From positions 188,716 to 252,715 of the forward strand of contig JACEEZ010013506.1 of assembly GCA_016584305.1 (NCBI GenBank): a stretch of DNA of 64,000 nt. The letters are read 5' to 3'. This document shows positions 55,995 to 64,000 of the stretch, piece by piece; positions within the stretch are counted from its first letter, which is position 1; every line of letters begins with the position of its first letter. Source of the stretch: Chionoecetes opilio. Lineage: Eukaryota; Arthropoda; Malacostraca; Decapoda; Majidae. The notes beneath the pieces are model-generated. The model saw nothing but the letters and a program-made list of their open reading frames with translations, had not been told where the DNA came from and made no database searches. The position numbers and the translations under genes were made by a program.

Positions 55995-56345
55995 ATGGGG
56001 AGGTGGTTCGCGGAGTGGTTAGCGTCTCCGACTGGGCGTTCTCGGTGACCCCGAGTCAATCCTCGAAGAAACCAAAACCGTCTGCACCGTTGGAGTGGCT
56101 AAGACACACATGCCCTGCCCATCAAACTAACCTGTCGACAGATTGCGAGAGTGCATCGGAGGACACAGGGGGCGGCATGAGCCTCGCTAATCACAGGCGT
56201 CACTATAAAATCCTGCTGCGCCACCACGGGCGAGGACCAACCATCACAGCCTCAAAAGGTGAACCTCCAGAGACTACCATCCGAAGCCCTGAGGGTCACC
56301 ACTGCCTACAGTGCGCTATAGGCACATATGTGAAAAAAAAAATAA
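55995..56345 (+). mobile_element. tRNA-derived SINE (family 2), mirror of 54045-54400
   Basis: Head GGTTCGCGGAGTGGTTAGCG then GTCTCCGACTGG, body as in 10125-10455, ending in an A-rich tail (56332-56350). Confidence 0.8.
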
Positions 56346-56485
56346 AAAAAGAGAATAATTATATAATATATATATATATATATATTAACATATAACATAT
56401 GTATACTGTATATATCTACTTGACATATAATATAATATCATCTATCTATATCTATTCCATATCCTATGATAATATCTAGAATATA

Positions 56486-56700
56486 TTGGGGATGTGGTAG
56501 CGGAGTCATATGTGGGATAGTGGGTTAGCGTTCTCCGACTGGCGTTCTCGGTGACCGAGTTCGATCCAGAAGAAAACCAAAAACTCTTTCGGCGACCATC
56601 GAGTTGGCCTAAGAAACACCCACATGCCTGTCAATCAACTCACCTTCGAGTGCGAGGCATCGGATGGAGGAACACCATGGGGTGGCGCATGAGGAGCCTC
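56486..56700 (+). mobile_element. tRNA-derived SINE (family 2) fragment, mirror of 53680-53895
   Basis: TTAGCGTTCTCCGACTGGCG and GTTCGATCC are recognisable; the head is duplicated or disturbed (GTAGCGGAG then GTGGGTTAGCG). Confidence 0.7.
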
Positions 56701-57400
56701 GTGCAAAGAAATGGTGCGGCTGGCTAGACAGGGGGGGAACCTCTTTTGGTGATACATAAACCACCTCTACCGCAGGGATGGGGTGCACCTTTGTCGATGG
56801 AAAGGAGTTCAGAATCTTTTGATCCCTTGAAAGGGATGTAGATGCACTGCGGGCTTTTTTAAGACAGAGAACCGGGGTTTGATGGGACACGGGGGTCGGT
56901 GGGTAAAGGAAACTTATTGCGACTGACTAGGAGGAGTATCAGAAGGCAGGAACTAAAGTGATTCGTATAAATAAAAAGATGAGAGACGGAGAGGTTTTAG
57001 TTAAATATAGAAGAGAGTTGCCCTTTTGTGGGAAAATAAAAAAAGGTTTACTATACAAACTGTAGGAGTATTAAAAAAAGATAGATTTCCTGAGGAGGAA
57101 ATTAAATAGTTGTAGAGGGATTTTGATATAATAGCATTAACAGGAAAACTGGTTGGAAAAATGTCAGGAAAGGTATTTACCGGAAGGTCTGAGGATAGTG
57201 GGTATAAGTTATTTCACAAGGACCAGTAGTATGGCAGACGAGGTGGAGTGACGCAGTAGTTGCGCTTTATGCAAGAGATGCATTGCAGTGTGGTGTAATG
57301 AATTGTATAAAACAAGATGACGGCTGGATTAGAGTCTAATTTATTGGGTAGAGGTTACGGAGGGAAATGAGAGAAAATGGTTTTGCGGGTGTTAGTCATA
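56700..57400 (+). mobile_element. CR1-like LINE fragment, mirror of 53059-53600
   Basis: Same order as 31230-31850: GGGGTGCACCTTTGTCGATG, GTAGATGCACTGCGGGC, GGCAGGAACTAAAGTGATTC, TTATTTCACAAGGACC. Confidence 0.78.
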
Positions 57401-57745
57401 GACAACTGTATACCGGAACTGTGCACGGAATATCGGCCCGTCGCACCCAAGGGGCCGAAGTCGGAGGTGCGCTCGGATTATATTATAGAGATTTAGTATA
57501 GATTTATATATATACGGAATCATATAGAATTGTGTTTATCACAGATATATATGATAACTGTATTCTTCTTAAATGTTTTGTTCTATAATATTATCAAATA
57601 ATAAAGACAGTTAAAAAGATGCTAAAGAAATAGCCATATACGAGACTCTGAAGAAATATGTCATGAAGTTGTAATATTCATGAACTCGTCGCCATTGTTA
57701 TAAAACTTTGCGGAGTCATAGCTTTTATGCATGCACGCCTGAGGG
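57400..57745. repeat. Inverted repeat T (mirror of 52740-53058)
   Basis: CTGTGCACGGAATATCGGCC, TATATGATAACTGTATTC and ACTCTGAAGAAATATG place it as the right-arm copy. Confidence 0.8.
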
Positions 57746-60700
57746 TATAATTTAGTGGTTATTACCAAAGACATTGATCGCTCTCTGTCAGGTCTGCATA
57801 TTGTAGTGCCCCATGTTCTCACAAAAAAATCATAGAGTAAGACAGTGGATCAGCAATACGACTTTGAAAGACCGGATCTTTTGTCCTCATGGCACATGTA
57901 CTATGACCAACGCAAATACTCTGCTGAGCGGAGGTCCATAATAAACACCTGTTGGGCTTGTATGCCCAATCCGCAGTTATTAAGGGATTCGTTACTTGAC
58001 GTGGAAAAAAAAGTTTTCCTTGAAAGAAAAAAAATATTCTTGCAAGAAAAAAATAATTTAGTACCTTGGAAAGGAAAAAATTACCTTCTTACCTGATAAC
58101 GCCAATTAAAGGCGCAAACAATTGTAAGACTAATGGAATACCTTGACGATACCTTTAATATCGTAGGCCCTTGTTTGATATTTTTTTTTTTTTTGCTTCT
58201 ATGAATGTCTTTGGAATATCGTGCTGCCAGTAGTCATGAATGCATTACTGCAGCAGAATGAGTTATCATTACGCCTGCTGTTGTTGGTTCTTTTTTTCTT
58301 CTTTTTCTCATTCAAAGCTTGTTTTTTTTTTTTTGCTTCATTCAATGTTTTTTTTCTTTTTTTGCCTTGTATCCTTTAGGTAAGTTTCAGCACATTTTTT
58401 TATCTCGGCAGTACAGCATTGCCATTGAATCTGAACCTTAACAAATATATTAGATTAAAACAGATAGTCATCGTGGTTTATTCATATATTATAATCATCA
58501 GAGGAGTAAAAAATATAGAACACTTACCAAGATTACCGCATTCACTATAAAAATGTACTTCCTTGCATGTGCCCAGGCCGTGGGAAAAATATTAGCTAGT
58601 GTACCTGGAAGACGAAGTGAGGCCGTTAGCATGCCTAGCGCCTATCGCCCTGAACAGAGTCGCTAGAAAACTGTAAATTTCATCTTAACTTTGTAATCGC
58701 TTAGTTATACGCAGTTGTTGCACCAGTCGCTCGTCCCTTCTTTCCCGAACTGAAGTGTGTTATCGGGTACTTACCTGAGAATGGAAGTTTTTTTTTTCAG
58801 AAATACAATAAGGGAACGGTATTGTGGTGAATATATTCAAAAAGTAATGTAGTTATAGAATGCAATATTAAAAAATCCGGGGGGTCATATAAGAAGCCGG
58901 GTGACATATCTCATAGCATTCTAGCCGTTAATACGTAATAATCAGACGATACTGAGAAATAGAACATTATATTGCAAAACTGTAATCATTAATACCAAAT
59001 CGATGAGGGGGAAGGAGGCTCGGCTAGGTTAATGTCAGTTGAAGTGCATATTTGACGATGCATCACTACGCACACTATAATGATCGACCACACTCACGCG
59101 ACACACGTTATTCGGTGCCGTGCCGTTTTCCTAGTTATGTTACCAAACTTACCCAAGGCCTGACAGTCGTAGACAACAAACGCTCGGGAACACTCCGACT
59201 CCACGCTACCTGCGCTCACTGACACGCTATTTACTCATACTGTCATACAAACCTTATTTTCCTCTTGGTATTGTAATGTCGGGTAAGTTTAGCAAACGGG
59301 GTGGACATGTTCTGCAGGATGTTTCAGATAATGATCCAGAGTTGCTAAAGCGATAGATATGATTGTGCAAAGCTATATCGCTAGTCACAATCGGAACCTG
59401 GATGGGCTCTGGTGTTTTCCTAGCATTACCCCTCCCCCCCGATTCCCCAACTTCCCTCCCAGTACCCCACTTGACCCACTTGCACTCCCCTTACCAGGAC
59501 CAACCCTCAATAACTCCTCCATTAGCGTCGTATTCTTCCTTTCAGTTTTAAAAATGTTTAGTCATAATAATGATGCCTCCTAACGTTGATCGCACGTGTA
59601 GTTTTTAAACTTCTTAGAGAGATAGTATGTATCTATTAATTCCCTCAAAAACCTATGCCGCATGGTGTTGCAATAAAAGTGGGTGGTAACTCTGAATTCG
59701 CGTGAGGATTAATGAGGGAGGAGCCGAGAGTTTGGTGTTTAACGACGCGATTGACGCAATCCATAAGGTGATCGCCAGTATGAGAGCTACCTTGTATAGC
59801 CTCTAGCCAGGTCCCCACCGTGATGTATGTGGGTGTTATGAACCGAGAGAAGATAATAACATACAAGACTAATATTAAATTTGATCACTAAGCATTCAAA
59901 TCCATGTAATTCTTTAAAGGAATTCCTTTTTAAGCTATTAGTATATGTAGATTGTACGAAATGAGGGGGTGAGGGGGGTGGTTATGCCACCTGACCCTTA
60001 CTTCGTCACACTTACGGCTCGGGGGGCTAGGAATCTAGGCCTGACGGGAAGGACTGAAGGGAAAACCCTTTAGTGCTGTGCACGGGCTACTTTTATTGGT
60101 ACACAAGATGAGTCACTGCTTTATACCAAACCTCGGTGGCACGCCCGCTACACAACGTTCACCGAGTCCCGTCTCATCAATTCCCCGGGCACGCTCCGCG
60201 TACATCACGTCACTGACTCGACTGTCTACACAACCCCCGTGGGGGGCACGCCCAATAACCACCACGTTTACCACGAGTTTCCCTAGTCTCTCAGACACCT
60301 GGGCACGCCAGCGTGCAGTCGCCTTGTCACTGGGAGTCAGGTGGGGGGGTGGGCTCATCAGGCAGCTTATCAAGGCCGTCCCAGCTGTCATCAGCACAGT
60401 CCCCGGTCTTGATGAAAACACACCACGCCAATCAGAGGGCGGTGGTTGGCCTCGACACCCACCCCCCGACGCGCCGAATGCAATCGAAAGCACCTTCGTC
60501 GCCCCGTCGGTGACACGATGAAACTGAAAGGTACTTCGTAACAATATGTATATATGGATATTAGATATATATATACATATCTTTCGATATGGAGCGAGGT
60601 TTCCAGCGAGTGGGTGGCGGACGTTTTCCGATCCGACCGATCCGATGGTGTTTTGGGCCCCTATAGCCTTAACAACGGCACCCCTCAGTTTTTGGCCGAA

Positions 60701-62568
60701 GCCACCCATCCCCCCGGGAGGCGGGGCCACAAACCCCCGGCTAAACACCCGGGTTTACCCATTCACTGCCTTTGGTGGCAGGGGCTCGGTTTTTTAAGCA
60801 GACCGCCCGTCTGTTTTCGCTCCGCCCGGGGATCGAACCCGGGACTTTTCGGTTTTTGGGCCGAGCGTGCTAACCCTTCACTAACGGAGTTCCCCTACGT
60901 GACCTGCCCGGCGTGAGGGAAGCAGGCGTCGCCAACACCAACACCACCACCAGTACCCCCTGCCTCAGGGATTACAAAGCACAGCAGTTTTCATCTTTTT
61001 ATCTAGTAGCCGGTTGGAGCTATACAGAAATCAATTTATAAGTTTTTCATGCGTCAGAATTAATAACCGAATACTATCGTGAATAACAGACAAATGTAAT
61101 AAATCGGTTCGAGTGAAACAGTCAGGGGGGTGATCTTCGTGGCGGAAAAAATCAGACCGCCCCGCCGACGACGCTGAGTGTTTTTCCCCCCCCCCCCGCC
61201 TGAAGGGGGGAAAAAGGGGGAAAGAAAAGGGGGAGAGAGAGAGAGAAAAAGGGAGAGGAAAAAGGGGGAAGAGAAGAGAGGAGATTTCTGTTCGTTCATT
61301 AGTTAAAAATAAAAGAAAAAGAACAGCCACTTACCCCCCTTTTTTTTATCCAGTAGCCCGGTTCGGAGCCATACAGAGTCAATTAATGAGTGCCAGAATT
61401 TTAATTTAATTGAATCCATCATATAAAAGAGACAAAAAAGTAATGAAATCGCTTTCCAGTGAAACAGGCAGGCGGTTTTTTCGGAGCGACATTAAACCCC
61501 CCCCCCCGCCCTGACGCCCCATCACTGTATGGCAACGCGAAAACACAGCAAAAGAACACTGTTACCGCCCCGTCGGGGAGGGGGGGGCCCGAAAAAGGGG
61601 GGTGAAGTCCTTTTTTTTAGCGGGACCCCCCCCAACCCGCTAGGTTTATCCAATCGGTGTGACGTGGCGAAAATAATCCCCCGGCACCCCCTACCTGTAG
61701 GGTGCCGGGTTGGGCAATATTTCCATGTATTATGACTTACTTTTTACATTAAAAGGGGGCATGCCCCCCCCTCGCGTCTTAACCTTAACCTTAACCCCCA
61801 AAAGTTTTAAAAAAAATAAACCAAAACTAACCTAACCCAAAAAATTTTTTATACCTAACCTAACCTAATTTTTAACCCACAAGGTATACCAAACCCCTAA
61901 CCTTAACCTTAACCACAAATTTTAACCTAAAAAACCTTAACCCAAAGTTACCAAACCCAAACCAACCAACCCAAAAAAGTATACCTAACCTAACCTAACC
62001 CCTTAACCACAAATAACCTAACCCTAACCAAACCCAAACCTAACCTTAACCCAAAAAGTATCCCTTAACCTAACCCAAAAACCCTTAACACAAAAGTATC
62101 CCTTTTACCAAAACCAAACCTAACCTTAACCACAAAGTATACCAACCTTAACCACAAAGTATCCTAACCGAACCTTAACCAAAAGTATACCAAACCCTAA
62201 CCTAAAACCCAAAGTATACGTCCTGCTGGGTATGTGTTTTACTCTCGGCGGCCTTTTTTTTCAACTGGGGGCCCCGAATCAAGGGGGAAACCCCCCATAA
62301 CCCCCCTAAAATTACTAACTTAATTCACTTAACCCTCGAAAAGTGACCAACAAAACCCCATAACCCCTTTTAAAGTAACAACCCAACCCAAAAACCCCCC
62401 TTTAAAAAAGTAAACTAACCAAACCCCTAACTTAACCCCTTTAAAAGAATAATTTAACCTCACTATAACCCCCTAAAAAAACAACAAAAACCTTACATAA
62501 CCCCCAAAATTGCTAACCTAACCTTTTTTTTGGGATCGACTTGAGAAAGTAAAGGGAAATAAAAAAAA

Positions 62569-62617
<49 letters not shown>

Positions 62618-63600
62618 TGAAATCGGGGAAAAAAAAACGTTACATTAAGGAAAACCCCCCCGAAAAAAAAAAAAACCCTCCCAATTTAAAAACCCCCTAA
62701 TGTACCCTAGCATCAAATACATCAAAAACATTGTAATATGAGTAAAATACCCCCCTTTTTAAACCCCTTTTTTTAAATTGAGATACACCTGACGGCTGGC
62801 AAATGGCGGTACCGATTAAAAAGGGCTACGGGATGGGGTGTTTTTTTAAACTTTAAAACTTTTAAAAAAATTTGTAAAATTTTAAAAAGGGGGTTTGTTT
62901 GACAACAACATTTTCTACGTTTTTTTAAAAGTCCCAAGGGTGGGAAGGTTTTTACAAGGGGGCAATAACCTTTCGTTTAAAAAAATAGTTTTTGTGGGCC
63001 ACAACAAATCCTTGGGGTTTTTTCTGGGTTTTTTTTACACTCCTAATAAAAATTGCAGTACGTAGTACAATCACCATCACCAAACCCCCTTCTGTGCCCT
63101 GACCGCCAGTAAATGAAGTGAACCGAGGTGAACATTTTTTGAACCCTTTCCCCCAACGGGGCCCCACTCGTCACTGGAACCCCATAAAATCCCTGGTATT
63201 TATTAGAACCAAATATTCCCCTTTTATGATTATTATGCAATAATATGTTTTTAAAATATCAAAAAATTTGGGGGTTTTTTTTAGAATTTTTTTTTAACAA
63301 TATTCAAAAACATGCCCTTAAAAGGGGATATTTTTAGCGTAATGGGTTTCTGGAGCTCAGTTAGCTAGGAAGCGTCGGGTTTTGGATTTGACTGGATTAA
63401 AATTTTTTTGAGGCCCCTCATTTTTTTCATTGGGCCCGTGGGGGTTTTTAACCAAGGCCGGCCCCCCGCTGGAATTTTTAAGATGTGAAGTACAATAAGG
63501 CATAAATACAGTGCGGTAGTTTTTTTTTTTTTTTTTCCCTTCAAAGCCGGAAGGATGGTTTCCAAAGTTTTCCCCAAAACCTATCAATGGGAAAAAATTA
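57746..63600. repeat. Right arm of the giant inverted repeat (mirror of about 47.0-52.7 kb)
   Basis: Contents in order, all reversed: candidate lysine-rich exons (58180-58560), spacer, solo LTR with minisatellite (59955-60545), SINE (60630-60905), duplicated block (61010-61500), LTR end (61555-61700), TTAGG minisatellites (61760-62530), spacer and repeat R (about 63590-63930). No independent gene. Sequence is increasingly corrupted by homopolymer runs from about 60.5 kb. Confidence 0.85.
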
Positions 63601-64000
63601 CCCAAATTGATGATTTTTTTTTATTTTTTTTTTAACGCTAATTTAGGGATGGTTTTCTAATTAATTTATCAGATAACAAAAATAGCAAGGGAAAAGGGCA
63701 ATAACTTTTGCGCTTTATTGATCCCCTTCATGATAAAAGTTATCCGAAGTTTTAAATGGCGAGAGTTAAAGTGAATTTTTAATTTTCATGCCTATTTCTT
63801 CAGCCGTAATGGCATTTCTTTTCCGTTTTTTACTTGTTTTTTTGATAATATATAGAACAACTTTTTCGAAGTTTACAGTATATCATATATACTGATAAAC
63901 CAGTCTATATGAGGGTAATATATATATATATATAAAAATTTTAAAATATATATAAAAATATTATATATATAAATATATAATATATATATATATAAAAATA
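63590..64000. repeat. Repeat R/T copy and AT array at the right edge
   Basis: TTTAACGCTAATTTAGGGAT and CTGATAAACCAGTCTATATG correspond to 46757-47090 reversed, ending in TA-rich DNA that matches the left arm's TA array and runs off the window. Confidence 0.8.

Larger units (their letters stand above)
46560..64000. repeat. Giant inverted repeat (about 17.4 kb, centre near 55.2 kb)
   Basis: Every landmark of 46.6-54.4 kb recurs in reverse order and orientation at 56.0-64.0 kb. Pairs: SINE 49622-49882 with about 60630-60905; solo LTR 49963-50702 with about 59955-60545; LTR end 48880-49031 with about 61555-61700; TTAGG array 48080-48830 with about 61760-62530; the candidate exons 51970-52200 with about 58370-58560. 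The right arm carries many substitutions that lengthen homopolymers, worsening from about 60.5 kb rightward. The centre is an AT array. Confidence 0.93.

Overview
This is a repeat-saturated animal nuclear genome window. A decapod crustacean is the best guess: there is one intron-rich conserved metazoan gene, arthropod-type TTAGG repeats, tRNA-derived SINEs, CR1-like LINEs, Ty3/Gypsy LTR elements, pogo/Tigger-like and hAT-like DNA elements, and very abundant micro- and minisatellites. The species cannot be named from sequence alone.

The only clear host gene is DDX1, the SPRY-containing DEAD-box RNA helicase. It runs on the minus strand from a 16-nt first coding exon at 9712-9727 to an exon cut by the left edge at base 1. 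Seven exons splice in frame to 992 nt, about 330 codons: the N-terminus, helicase motif I, the SPRY insert, motif Ia and the GG motif. Its introns carry a SINE with a target-site duplication, two pogo/Tigger-type MITEs and three inverted-repeat (foldback) elements, one with a telomere-like core.

From 9.8 to 31 kb the window holds only repeats and unassigned DNA. The largest structure is a 10.6-kb hAT-like element (11199-21832) with an 8-bp target duplication, which has swallowed a 1.5-kb minisatellite and a whole Ty3/Gypsy LTR retrotransposon. Beyond it lie TC and GA microsatellites, a 0.55-kb foldback, a TIR element rich in CRE-like sites, and a decayed THAP-domain transposon. From about 31.2 to 34.6 kb is a decayed CR1-like LINE. 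It is followed by 5.3 kb of GC-rich DNA with no recognisable gene, which grades into a tandem repeat.

The most interesting object is at 40372-45369: a DNA transposon of almost exactly 5 kb with about 133-bp terminal inverted repeats and a TCA target duplication. It encodes a multi-exon RNase-H-like transposase that I cannot place in a named superfamily. It sits inside a 1.1-kb solo LTR, itself inserted with a CAAG duplication into the GC-rich tandem repeat.

From about 46.6 kb to the right edge the window is one large inverted repeat centred near 55.2 kb. The left arm (46.6-55 kb) is clean. The right arm repeats it in reverse with growing homopolymer-type corruption. The same corruption affects the Gypsy element at 13.7-21.4 kb, so part of this window is probably low-quality consensus or an assembly fold-back, and protein calls there should be read with that in mind.
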